In this document: piece after piece, positions 46,639 to 56,600 of the stretch
Layout of the letters: every line of letters begins with the position of its first letter
Numbering within the stretch: position 1 is the first letter of the stretch
DNA from: an uncultured Bacteroidia bacterium
Lineage (GTDB): Bacteria; Bacteroidota; Bacteroidia; NS11-12g; UBA955
Assembly: GCA_943789135.1 (NCBI GenBank)
Contig: CALSSY010000004.1
Span: 126,726-190,095, forward strand
Length of the DNA: 63,370 nt
Direction of reading: 5' to 3'
The notes under the pieces: model-generated
What the model saw: the letters and a program-made list of their open reading frames with translations, nothing else
Told to the model about the DNA's origin: nothing
The model's database searches: none
Program-made: the position numbers and the translations under genes

Positions 46639-46642
46639 CATT

Positions 46643-48838
46643 GTGACTGAAATTTCCGTTTCCGAAATCGCCTTTGACATTGTTGAAAACACAAAGAGAA
46701 ATGTCTTCCTCACAGGTGAGGCAGGAACGGGTAAAACCACATTCCTTAAACACCTACTTGCGCATACAGAGAAGAATTGTATGGTTGTAGCACCTACCGG
46801 CGTTGCTGCGATTAACGCTGGAGGCAGTACTATTCATTCTATGTTTGGTTTGCCAACGCGAATGTTTTTACCCACTATGGAAGCGGTAGATCCCAATATC
46901 GCACAAAACATCCCGATGTTGCAGTCACATTTTAGATACGCGAAGCCTAAGCTGGATTTATTCAAAAATCTAGAATTGTTGATTATTGATGAAATCAGCA
47001 TGGTGCGTTGCGATTTATTCGATGCCATTGATGAATCCCTTCGATTTAGTCGCAGAAACTTTTTGCCTTTTGGTGGGGTTCAAATTTTATTAATTGGGGA
47101 TTTATTTCAATTACCTCCGGTGGTTCGAAATCATGAAAAGCCCGCATTGGATGCCTATTATAAGTCTGAATTCTTTTTTGATTCCAGAGCCTATGAGGGA
47201 TTGGATATATTACAGCTCAAGCTGAACAAAGTTTACCGACAAACAAACCGAACCTTTATTAGCTTGCTGAATAATATCCGAAATGCAACACTTGAGCAGG
47301 GCGATTTTGAACTTTTACAGGAACGCTACCAACCGCATTTTGAGCCCGATGAAGATGGCTTTGTAACCTTATGTAGTCACAACGCGACTACAGAAAGAAT
47401 TAACGAAGACAAACTCAATGCATTGCCGGGTACTCATAATACGTATCATGCAGAAATCCAGGGTGATTTTTTTGAAAATCAATATCCCATTGAACCTGTA
47501 TTGAAACTCAAAGTTGGTGCCCAAGTTATGTTTGTCAAGAATGACACATCCGGTGAAAAGCGCTATTACAATGGTAAAATTGGCATTATTTCTGAATTAT
47601 CCGGTGATAAAATAGTCGTAGAAGATCCTAAAAATGGCCGTTTAATTGAAGTTGAACGAGAAAATTGGCAAAATCTGAAATACGTTTTAGATAAAGGAAC
47701 GGACTCTGTTATTCAGGAAGAAATCGGCAACTTCAAACACTTCCCATTGAAATTGGCGTGGGCTATAACCATTCATAAAAGTCAAGGATTAACGTTGGAG
47801 AAGGTCATTATCGATGCAGAAAGATCATTTGCACCCGGACAGGTATATGTGGCTTTAAGTCGTGCTGTTTCTTTAGATGGTCTTTATTTGAAAAGTGGAA
47901 TCTCTGGCCGAAATATCATTATTGATTCCCGAATCGTTGAATATTCCTCTAAAAATGCACCTGTAGAAGAATTACCAAGTTTACTGGAATCAGAGAAACG
48001 TCAACACGCCAAAGAAAAACTCCTGCAAAAATTTGAATTTGAATTATTAAGGAGTTTCACATCGGCTTGGTATGATAAATTAGAACGAAAATTTGGAGAT
48101 AAAATCCCAAGTGAATTTAAAGATTTACATCCTATTTATATAGGTAAAACCAACGAATTGGAACAAATTATGTTAAAGTTCCGCAATGAGATACGACAGA
48201 TATTTCAGAATCAAGATTCTATTGAAATTATGGAATCGGAGTTGTTCAATCGAAGTAGAAGAGCAATTGCGTATTGCGTTTCTCAAATTGACGATCACCT
48301 CCTTAAAAGAGCCCTTCAACTATCCAATATATTCCAAAAACGCAGTAAAAGTAAACGATGGTTTACGGCAATAAATGAACTTATTAATGCTACGGTAAAT
48401 AAGCGCGAACAATTGTTACATCTTAAATACTTGAATCAACCTTTACATCCTGAAACCGTTTCAGCACCTCAATATATAGAGACATCTGATACGATTTCAA
48501 CTAGTAATGTGCAAAACGATGAAAATGGGCTTAGTATTACCTTAAAACATACGCTCGAATTGTGGAATACTGCAAAAAATGTTACTGAAATTGCCAAACA
48601 GCGAAATTTAGCGGTATCAACGGTAGAGACTCATTTAAGTGCACTTGTACAATTAGGTTTATTGGATGCTAAAGAATTAATTGATGAAACAAAGTTGTTG
48701 TCGATTCAAAATTCTCCTATTGATTGGTCAAAAAGCTTAAGTGAAATACGTTCAGAATTTCCTGACTTTAGCTACTTTGAGTTAAAATTATCGAAACAGA
48801 TAAAACAAAATTCCAATGATAAAACCACTTCAATTTAA
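46643..48838 (+). CDS. PIF1/RecD-like helicase with C-terminal HTH domain
   Basis: 731 residues from a GTG start. Superfamily 1B helicase core at 1-420: Walker A LTGEAGTGKTTFLKH, APTGVAAINAGG, Walker B LLIIDEISMV, GDLFQLPPV, an SH3-like insert (VGAQVMFVKND to NGRLIEVER), TIHKSQGLTLEKV and VYVALSRAVSLDGLYL. Residues ~450-600 are helical and of no known family. The end (about 640-690) is a helix-turn-helix (TAKNVTEIAKQRNLAVSTVE) like those at the C-terminus of some RecQ-type helicases. Probably unwinds structured DNA; target unknown. Confidence 0.88.
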   Translation: MTEISVSEIAFDIVENTKRNVFLTGEAGTGKTTFLKHLLAHTEKNCMVVAPTGVAAINAGGSTIHSMFGLPTRMFLPTMEAVDPNIAQNIPMLQSHFRYAKPKLDLFKNLELLIIDEISMVRCDLFDAIDESLRFSRRNFLPFGGVQILLIGDLFQLPPVVRNHEKPALDAYYKSEFFFDSRAYEGLDILQLKLNKVYRQTNRTFISLLNNIRNATLEQGDFELLQERYQPHFEPDEDGFVTLCSHNATTERINEDKLNALPGTHNTYHAEIQGDFFENQYPIEPVLKLKVGAQVMFVKNDTSGEKRYYNGKIGIISELSGDKIVVEDPKNGRLIEVERENWQNLKYVLDKGTDSVIQEEIGNFKHFPLKLAWAITIHKSQGLTLEKVIIDAERSFAPGQVYVALSRAVSLDGLYLKSGISGRNIIIDSRIVEYSSKNAPVEELPSLLESEKRQHAKEKLLQKFEFELLRSFTSAWYDKLERKFGDKIPSEFKDLHPIYIGKTNELEQIMLKFRNEIRQIFQNQDSIEIMESELFNRSRRAIAYCVSQIDDHLLKRALQLSNIFQKRSKSKRWFTAINELINATVNKREQLLHLKYLNQPLHPETVSAPQYIETSDTISTSNVQNDENGLSITLKHTLELWNTAKNVTEIAKQRNLAVSTVETHLSALVQLGLLDAKELIDETKLLSIQNSPIDWSKSLSEIRSEFPDFSYFELKLSKQIKQNSNDKTTSI

Positions 48839-49828
48839 AGTATTCCTAATATCTTTATTGATTTCCTGTTTGAGCAGTCCATTAAAAGCAGATTCGTGTT
48901 TTATAGATAACCAAATAGTAAGAATTTCCAGTTTACCAGATTTTTTAAATGAAACGTCCTCGCTTTGTGAAACGAAGGAGGGCATTTGGTCAATCAACGA
49001 TAGTCATAATCCATCCGAATTGTATTTATTAAATCATCATGCCTACGAACGTTGGAGAGATTCGGCAATTGCATTTCAAAGTTCCGACTTTACAGTTTTT
49101 GATATTTCTAATGCAAACAACGATTGGGAGGCCATGGAAACGGACGGAATTAATCTTTATCTTGGAGATTTTGGAAACAATAATGGCAATCGGAAAAATT
49201 TAAAGATCATAATTATAAGCATTGATTCGTTAGGCGTTTATTATCGAAAACAAACAGGTTTTAAACTTGGATTTAAGTCGAAAAAAACAACTAATATTGA
49301 ACTTACTCGGATTAATTGCAATGGCTTAAACAATAGAGAGATAAAATTCAAATACCCCAATCAAAATAACTTCACTAAAAGAAAGTTGCACAATTACGAC
49401 TGCGAGGCAATGGTCGTAAATGATAAAACCATTTTTCTATTGAGTAAAAATTGGAAATCACTGACTTGCGATTTGTACCAAATTCCCAAATCGCCTGGCT
49501 CTTATGAAGCCCTACAAATTGGAAAATTCAATCCAAAATTTTTGATTACAGATGCATCTAAATCGCGCAATACAATATTTGTTTGCGGCTATGCACCAAA
49601 TGGTAAGCAATGCGTTGGGCAATTGAATATATCAGGAATATCAGATTTTGAAAACAATAAGTCACCTTTAAAACTTGTTCAATTGAAGATTTTTATCGTT
49701 TTAAGTTACCGATGAAACCTGCACAAGTTGAAGGGATTCATTTCGATGAAAAAACCCAGCAACTATTATTAAGTACAGAATCGAGAAAATCGCAAATTCA
49801 ATCTCTTTTTCTAATTAAAACACATTAA
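48816..49828 (+). CDS. Secreted propeller-like protein (one frameshift)
   Basis: The signal peptide (MIKPLQFKVFLISLLISCLSS) is followed by sequence with repeated short strands (FLNETSSLCETKEGIWSIND, DWEAMETDGINLYLGDFGNN, NYDCEAMVVNDKTIFLLSKNW), which resembles SdiA-regulated/esterase-like beta-propellers. The first frame ends at 49715, but a second frame continues with EDFYRFKLPMKPAQVEGIHF and ends at 49828. The span is 3n+2, so one base was probably lost near 49690 (a T in CAATTGAAG), giving ~337 residues. The start overlaps the helicase end by 23 bp. Confidence 0.7.
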
Positions 49829-49830
49829 GG

Positions 49831-52461
49831 TTATACCTTAAATCCAATCCCACCACTTGCTATATTGGGCTTTACTTCCGTATTGAATTCTTGGACGTCC
49901 TCATAGGTGAGCGTATGAATTAGTTTTTCGGTTCGTTCAGATGCTTGCAATTCAGCCAATCTTAGGTGTTGATTCCTTACAGCTTCTTCAATGACGCGCC
50001 TTACACTTCTGCCATTCCCAAAGTACTTATCACGGGTTCGATATAAAAAATCTACATATCGCATCAAATGATCGGCTGCTTTAGGCTCTGGAGTGATATT
50101 TTGTTCGTTGAGCTGATTCATGGCAATGGTATACAGGTCATCGGCTGAGAAATCCGTAAAATTGAAAACCCTATCAAACCTCGATTTCAAACCGGGATTT
50201 GACTCCATAAAACGCTCCATATTTTGGGTATATCCTGCGGCAATTACAATGAACTCTCCGCGTCGGTCTTCCATGCGTTTTAATAAGGTTTCTACGGCTT
50301 CTCTGCCAAAGTCTCCTCCCCCGCCTTCTGTTAAGCTGTAAGCTTCGTCAACGAAAAGAACACCACCCATCGATTTATTGATCAATTCCGATGTTTTAAT
50401 CGCCGTTTGGCCCACGTATCCACCTACCAAAGATTGTCTATCGCATTCTACTAAATGACCCCTTTCTAAAATACCAAGTGCCTTATAAATTTGAGCCAAT
50501 ATACGGGCTACAGTTGTTTTCCCTGTTCCGGGGTTACCCGAGAAAACCGAATGTAAAGAAAACGTTTTGCGAACATCTTTGCCCATACTTTTATAGAATC
50601 GAACCAGTTTAACCAATTCTTCTATTTCTTCCTTTACTTGTTCCAAACCAATCATACCTTTCAGTTTGGTTAAAGATTCTTTTAGAAGCTCTTCATCTAT
50701 GGGTATTTCAGGTAACACACGGGCTTTTTCTGCAAATATTTTATCAAAATCTTCTTTTTCTAAAGTGGAAAGAACCTCTGACGACAAATTTTCAGGATGA
50801 TCCGTTTTCATAACACGAAGACCCAGATTAATTTTGGCTTCGTCTAACATCGAGTTCACCAATCGGGCATTACCAAAAAACTTATCTCTTTCGCGATATC
50901 TATCGGTTAGGAATTTCTTCAGAGATGTTGCGGCATTTTCAGATAAATTTATCCCCCGTTTTTTTGATGCAAATCCGGCAATTTCCACCAATTCTTGTGG
51001 AGTATAATCGGGGAAGTCATACTGTACGGTAAAACGGCTCTTTAAGCCAGGATTGGATTCTAAAAATATTTCCATTTCGGAAGGATATCCCGCTACTACA
51101 ATAGCAATATCATCGGCATCTGAAAGTTCCTTCAAAAGTATTTCTATTACCTCTTTACCAAAGTCTTTGTTATCATCATCTTGCCTTGCAAGAGCGTAAG
51201 CTTCATCAATAAACAGAATACCGTCTTTAGCCTTTTTAATGGCTTCTTTTGTTTTTGGAGCGGTTTGACCGATGTACTCAGCCACCAAATCGGCGCGATC
51301 TACTTCGTGTACATGGCCTTTTTTAAGCAACCCTAGCTCCTTATATATTTGCCCTAATAAGCGTGCAACTGTTGTTTTACCCGTACCTGGATTTCCTTTG
51401 AAAACAGCGTGTAAATTAATTCGATCAGATTCTACAAAACCGCGTTCCTTCCTCAACTGTACAAATCGTAAATAGTCAGAATATTCTCTGATTTTCTGCT
51501 TAATGGGTGTTAGTCCAATTAACGAATCCAAATCAAACATTACCTCATCAATTCCCTTTTTCTGATTGGATTCTGAATCATTCGGAGTCATTTCAGTGAT
51601 TTGTTCTAAATTCAAATCTGCTGCAGGCAATAAGAATGGCGTAAAGGGTCTAAAATCATCTTCGGTTGCTTCGACGAAATCGTCACCGATTTGAAAGGGA
51701 ACATGCGCCATCATTTCCCCCATAAATATTATCTCTACATAATATTTACCGCGTCCCCACGAACCAATAATATTGGAACCAATTCCGGCAGTTCTCTCAA
51801 AAGAACTTTCATCCGGTTTGATAAAGAAAAGCTGCGAAATCCTACCTTTAAGGAATCCTGAATTGGTTCTGTAATTAAAAATCAATTCCAAAGGCAAATC
51901 TGTATGCCTTCGCGTTAAATTATCGGCAGTGATTTCGGTAAAAATATAACGTGTATTTAAAGCATTGAAAACCGAAAAATACTTTTTATTTTTTTCTTTT
52001 GTTTTACTGCTATTTCCTTCAAACAACTTGACGGAATTGATTTTAAAATATGGATTAAATCCTGCTTTTACCTTGCCAACATTTTCAACATAGAAATTCT
52101 TGGTGGCAATCAATTCTCCGTCTACATGGGCTTCCCATCTGTAAACACCTGGCTGCCAATATTTAGCGGTTGTCTTTACACCCCAACCTTCCCTTATGTA
52201 AACTATATTTTCATTGATTCCAACTGGTCTATCACAATTTATTGAGCAAATTTGATTGTTTGTTTCATCCAAACAAACCAAGTCCATCCGAATACTCCAC
52301 TCTTTTTGATCGAAGTATTTATTAAAAAAAGAAACTTCACAGTAAACGTATGTTAGTTCTTGAATATCAAAAACCGATCTGTATTTTTTAGTATCGTTTG
52401 CGAGCCATTCGGTATCGCAATACGTCTTAATATCGCGGAATTTATAGGGTGATTGCTCCAT
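49831..52461 (-). CDS. Double AAA+ ATPase of the CbxX/CfxQ (CbbX-like) family
   Basis: 876 residues, intact. The N-terminal ~280 residues contain two beta-sandwich-like repeats (YVYCEVSFFNKYFDQKEWS... and YIFTEITADNLTRRHTDLP...). Two complete CbxX/CfxQ AAA+ domains follow: about 315-570 with GNPGTGKTTVARLLGQIY and ILFIDEAYALARQ, and about 600-850 with GNPGTGKTTVARILAQIY and VLFVDEAYSLTEGGGG. Both keep Walker A/B and the SNPGLKSRF arginine motif. Such ATPases remodel Rubisco in autotrophs and serve type VII secretion (EccA) in mycobacteria. Here neither system is visible, so the client is unknown. Confidence 0.9.
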   Translation of the reverse strand: MEQSPYKFRDIKTYCDTEWLANDTKKYRSVFDIQELTYVYCEVSFFNKYFDQKEWSIRMDLVCLDETNNQICSINCDRPVGINENIVYIREGWGVKTTAKYWQPGVYRWEAHVDGELIATKNFYVENVGKVKAGFNPYFKINSVKLFEGNSSKTKEKNKKYFSVFNALNTRYIFTEITADNLTRRHTDLPLELIFNYRTNSGFLKGRISQLFFIKPDESSFERTAGIGSNIIGSWGRGKYYVEIIFMGEMMAHVPFQIGDDFVEATEDDFRPFTPFLLPAADLNLEQITEMTPNDSESNQKKGIDEVMFDLDSLIGLTPIKQKIREYSDYLRFVQLRKERGFVESDRINLHAVFKGNPGTGKTTVARLLGQIYKELGLLKKGHVHEVDRADLVAEYIGQTAPKTKEAIKKAKDGILFIDEAYALARQDDDNKDFGKEVIEILLKELSDADDIAIVVAGYPSEMEIFLESNPGLKSRFTVQYDFPDYTPQELVEIAGFASKKRGINLSENAATSLKKFLTDRYRERDKFFGNARLVNSMLDEAKINLGLRVMKTDHPENLSSEVLSTLEKEDFDKIFAEKARVLPEIPIDEELLKESLTKLKGMIGLEQVKEEIEELVKLVRFYKSMGKDVRKTFSLHSVFSGNPGTGKTTVARILAQIYKALGILERGHLVECDRQSLVGGYVGQTAIKTSELINKSMGGVLFVDEAYSLTEGGGGDFGREAVETLLKRMEDRRGEFIVIAAGYTQNMERFMESNPGLKSRFDRVFNFTDFSADDLYTIAMNQLNEQNITPEPKAADHLMRYVDFLYRTRDKYFGNGRSVRRVIEEAVRNQHLRLAELQASERTEKLIHTLTYEDVQEFNTEVKPNIASGGIGFKV

Positions 52462-52465
52462 ACAT

Positions 52466-52473
52466 CAAACTTA
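52466..52473 (-). promoter_or_regulatory. -7 promoter box abutting the CbxX-like gene
   Basis: TAAGTTTG on the minus strand, full match, ending 4 nt before the ATG at 52461. Predicts a leaderless mRNA. Confidence 0.5.
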
Positions 52474-52517
52474 CGGAGTGTTGGTGATAAGAAAAATAGA
52501 CTTCGACTAAAATAAAT

Positions 52518-53213
52518 TTACAAGGTATAGGTGATTCCGAGTGTCAGTCCGATAACATTACTGCCAATTCCCAAATTAGAGGTATAACCAAAGTTTTTAA
52601 GTAATTTATAATCAAAACTTTGCTTAACACCAATTAATGTTAATTGCCAAGCATTACCCCCTGAACTAAAATTATACTGGGGTAAGTTCCTGCCATTACC
52701 ACCTGTTACTTGTGTTTTAAAATTTACATTATACACGCCTAGTGCCAATCCAGAAAAAAGACTTAAAGATGATTTCTGTCCATTTCTATAATACCAATGA
52801 TAATCGACTGAGCCCATAAATGAATTGATAACCACATTGTAGTTAAACTGGGTTGATTCGGATGGATTTTGTAGATCTGGATAATCAAGATTGGGTGTTG
52901 TTACATCGGCTCTGCAATATACCAACCCAAGACTCAATCTATTTTTAACATGATACTGATAACCGATAACACTTGGTGCATTAATCGTATTGGGTTTTTT
53001 ATTGGGGAAATCGTATTTCAATTGCTCATCCAGTTCATTTGAAATTTGTCTCATACTAAAATCACTACCCGATCCATAATAAAAGGTCAAAGCCTGATTT
53101 TCAAAAAGTCGAACGTCATATTTCGTTTTGTTTCGACTGGAGTCTTGAGCGTTCAAACGAACCGTTAATAAAAAGAGGATAGTTACAACGGTATTTAATT
53201 TAAAGTATGTCAT
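52518..53213 (-). CDS. Small outer-membrane beta-barrel protein
   Basis: 231 residues: signal peptide (LNTVVTILFLLTVRLNAQ), then alternating aromatic strands (LSLGLVYCRADVTTPNLDYPD, SLFSGLALGVYNVNFKTQV) ending GLTLGITYTL, a terminal aromatic-hydrophobic pattern expected of a barrel. About eight strands. No known family. It lies 56 bp upstream of the CbxX-like gene on the same strand. Confidence 0.7.
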   Translation of the reverse strand: MTYFKLNTVVTILFLLTVRLNAQDSSRNKTKYDVRLFENQALTFYYGSGSDFSMRQISNELDEQLKYDFPNKKPNTINAPSVIGYQYHVKNRLSLGLVYCRADVTTPNLDYPDLQNPSESTQFNYNVVINSFMGSVDYHWYYRNGQKSSLSLFSGLALGVYNVNFKTQVTGGNGRNLPQYNFSSGGNAWQLTLIGVKQSFDYKLLKNFGYTSNLGIGSNVIGLTLGITYTL

Positions 53214-53227
53214 ATCAAAGGTTTGAC

Positions 53228-53235
53228 CAAAAGTA
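53228..53235 (-). promoter_or_regulatory. -7 promoter box for the small barrel gene
   Basis: TACTTTTG on the minus strand, full match, 14 bp before the ATG at 53213. No -33 found. Confidence 0.45.
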
Positions 53236-53290
53236 AGAAAAGAAGCTAGGTTTTTTTATAAAAAAACCATGAAACAAATCAAATAATATT

Positions 53291-53320
53291 TTGCAAAAGT
53301 GGTAAAAAGCCTTACTTTTG
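53291..53320 (+). promoter_or_regulatory. tRNA-Arg/tRNA-Pro promoter (-33/-7)
   Basis: TTG, exactly 19 bp, TACTTTTG followed by CA: perfect consensus, 16 bp before tRNA-Arg. Confidence 0.85.
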
Positions 53321-53336
53321 CACTCCGTTTTGGTCG

Positions 53337-53410
53337 GACCTCGTAGCTCAGCTGGATAGAGCAACTGCCTTCTAAGCAGTAGGTCACAGGTTCGAATCCT
53401 GTCGGGGTCA
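53337..53410 (+). tRNA. tRNA-Arg (TCT)
   Basis: 74 nt. Acceptor GACCTCG/CGGGGTC with one G-T pair, D arm GCTCAGCTGGATAGAGC, anticodon loop CTTCTAA between ACTGC and GCAGT (anticodon TCT), T arm CAGGTTCGAATCCTG, discriminator A. CCA not encoded. Confidence 0.97.
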
Positions 53411-53426
53411 CTCCGTAACACGGATC

Positions 53427-53501
<75 letters not shown>

Positions 53502-53529
53502 AAAACCCTCCAAATTTGGAGGGTTTTTT
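53502..53529 (+). terminator. Intrinsic terminator of the tRNA-Arg/Pro transcript
   Basis: A 13-bp perfect stem (AAAACCCTCCAAA/TTTGGAGGGTTTT) followed by T residues, directly behind tRNA-Pro. Confidence 0.92.
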
Positions 53530-53590
53530 CATTTTTAACAACCAAATTCAACTCCTATTTTAGAATCAGCTTTAATTTATGAATCTAACA

Positions 53591-53619
53591 AAAAAGGGAA
53601 CTTTAAAAGTTCCCTTTTT
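53591..53619 (-). terminator. Intrinsic terminator of the glucan cluster
   Basis: AAAAAGGGAACTTT/AAAGTTCCCTTTTT, near-perfect symmetric stem with U-tract both ways, 22 bp beyond the GH81 stop. Confidence 0.88.
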
Positions 53620-53640
53620 CAATTCTTGACTTATCGTTTA

Positions 53641-56600
53641 TTATCGATTGACAATTACCGGAATATGAGTTACTTGTTTATCCGAATTGACAACTCTTAG
53701 GATATAATATCCGGAAATTAAGCCTTCGACATTAATACTACCTTCATTATCTACTTGAATAATTTCTGAAACGGCATTTCCTGAAATCGAATATAGCTGT
53801 ACCGATCCTTTGTAATTCATCTTAACATTTATTTTATCATTTGCAGGATTCGGATATACATCTATAGGTTGATTATTAAAATTAGAAACAGCGTTAACCG
53901 GCTCTGGCTTACACAATCCTACTGCAAAACTACCCTTTTTATCGGCCGTATTCTTTTCACCACCTGTGAACGAATAGGTATAGTAATAGTATATGGTGCT
54001 TCCTTCAGCGGCGTTAATTCTAAAAGGAACATTAGGCTTAACCAAATAACCGGGCATGCTATTCATATTTGTGCTGTAATAGAGAATGCATGTTGGATTT
54101 CCTGTGGTAGATTTTTTAGGCACAAACGTAGCTGTTGGATTGTTCTTATCATTGGAAAACACCACATCAAAATCGCCATTTGCGGAAGGGAAACGACAAG
54201 AAGGAAGTTCATCAACTTGCAATATCACATCTGAGCTCATTACAATCGCATTGCTGTCGTCAATGGCTTCTGCCGTAAATGTATACGTTCCCGCAGGAAA
54301 TGCTCTTGTAAACTCATAAGGTGCAGTAGTTGCACTATCGGAAACGACATCATTAATTCTCAATCTTACTTTTACCACTGAACCGATCAAATCCGAAGCA
54401 GCTACTTTTATTACAACTTGTTGATCTTCCCATACTTTAGTTCCAGTACTGGGACTCGAAATCGCCACACTTGGAGGTGTATTGGAATCATCGCTTACCA
54501 CAATAAACACATCATCTTCATCGGTATATGTTCCGTCTGAAACCATCAATTTGCACTTGTAAACCCCTTTTTCAAAATTACCAACTTGCGATTTCACGCT
54601 GTCCTCTTGAAGGAAATTTAATTTCGACGGACCATAAACTTGCGACCAATTATAAATCAATTGTGAATTACCCGTACTATTTGAGCCATCCAAATTGAAA
54701 AGGGCATTCATGGGATTAACCCAAGTATTCGAACCGGCATTGGCAATTGGATAAACCACATTCAAATCTGACTTTTTTGTAAAGGTCAATTTGCCCAAAT
54801 TGAAACCGCCACCAATAAAATTCAATCTTAATTTGTGAATTCCTTTTTTCAAGGGAATTGAACTCACGGTTTTGGTTGTCCATTTTTCCCATGAACCAGA
54901 ACTTGAAAAGGTAATGTTCTGTGCAATTGTATCGCCGTTAAGTTCTAATTGTAATGGTCCGGATACAAACTGATCACTTGCATATCGAATTTTAAGTTCA
55001 TAGAGTCCGCTTTCTTGTATATCTACCGAAAAATCTAACCATTCATTAGGATCTATCCATGTTACTATGGCTCCTTCATTTCCTCCGTCTGATGCATCTA
55101 CAAATTGCTCTTTTCTAAAATCGCCAAGGTTGCTCCTACTTAAATCTAGATAAGTAAGCCCTTGTCCTATTCCACCCTCAAACTCGTCAAAATGTCCTGC
55201 TTCAATAGTTCCAGGTATCACCGATAAATTACCGGCATAAGGCTGGGTTTCGCCCACACGAACTCGAACAAAATTGCTGATAGCGAATTTATCTCCATTG
55301 TATAAACGGGCACTCAAATCGTTCCATCCTAACTTTAACGGAGGTGTTTTAATCTTATGAGGAGCCGCATCGGAATAACCAATAGAATCGTTTCCATTGT
55401 AAAAAACAACTCTTTCGTACAGTTCCACTTTGGATCGATAATTCCAAATTTACCGAACCTCCATAATACGCTTGTGGGAAATCTACTTCTAGTTCCCCTT
55501 CGATATCAATGTCTTTGTTCGTTGCTAATTTGTTTGGTGATACTTTAAGCTCAAATCCATCTGAGAATTTCACTTTCAGAGTATCAGAGCTGTAATTTTT
55601 AGCCACATAAGTTTTATCTCCCGATTTATTGAATACTACTGCAAGTGGATGGGTACTTGATACTGATGTATCTAGTCTTCCCAAAGCATTCAATGCATGC
55701 AACCAGTGGTAGGTTTGCGCATCGGAAATACCAAACTTCAAATTGCGATTTGGGTAACTGTTGTACATTTTCAAAGCTTTTGGAGCATCGATAAATGCCA
55801 AATACGACCAATAAACATCGTGCCAAAGATTGTCATTGGCTTGATTGTTCAAAATACCCGTATTTTTAGACATTTCATTCCATAATTTTCTCATGTAAGA
55901 TGTATCATGAGCTAAATATAAACTACCTCCGTGTATCGGGTAAAGTTCTATTCCGTAAGAGGCTGCGATATCCGCAGTCCAAAAAGTTCCATTATCGTAG
56001 GAATTACCCCATACTCTAGAAACCAAGGCATAGTTCTGGTTCGGTTGGAAATTGCGTTCGTTTTTATCAAACCAATATTCCTCAACGGCAGCCTGCTCGG
56101 TAGCATAGAGGTAAATTCCTAAATTACGAATTGCGGTATCTCCGATAACGCTTCCCCAGTGTATCAAGGAAGAATTGAACTGCATACTCTCAGAGGTACT
56201 TTCTTGATCGTTTCCTTGTGGGAAACTGGCAAATCCATTCGCCCAACAATGCCCTTGATATGGATTGAAATTCCTCAAATGAGGAAACATAGCATCGTTT
56301 CTATCGGTACCAGCAGCATCTCGAACCAAAAGATTGATCATACCACCCCATTTTGAGGCCCAACCAGGTTCAAATTCTTCAATAAAGGATGCCGCGTGAA
56401 TGAAATATCCCCAATGAAAATGATGATCGTTTAGATTATTATCCTGGCCATGTCCTGCAGGATATCCCAACAAAGACTTCCATGTACTATCGTAATAAAA
56501 TAAAAATGCTATTTCTCCACTTTCTGCGGTTAACCAATCTTCCAATCGAGTTTTAACCGTTTTCAAAATAGTGCCCACGGCATCGTCCATTTTCATTTCA

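Noticed and set aside
53249..53268. AT palindrome GGTTTTTTTAT/AAAAAAACC as a terminator
   Set aside because: It lies between two divergent promoters, upstream of both genes, and its pairing is mostly A-T; no transcript should end there.
55355..55428. GH81 and the downstream binding-domain protein as two separate overlapping genes
   Set aside because: The second frame has no signal peptide or promoter, the first has no sorting tail, and one removed base joins them in a common domain order.
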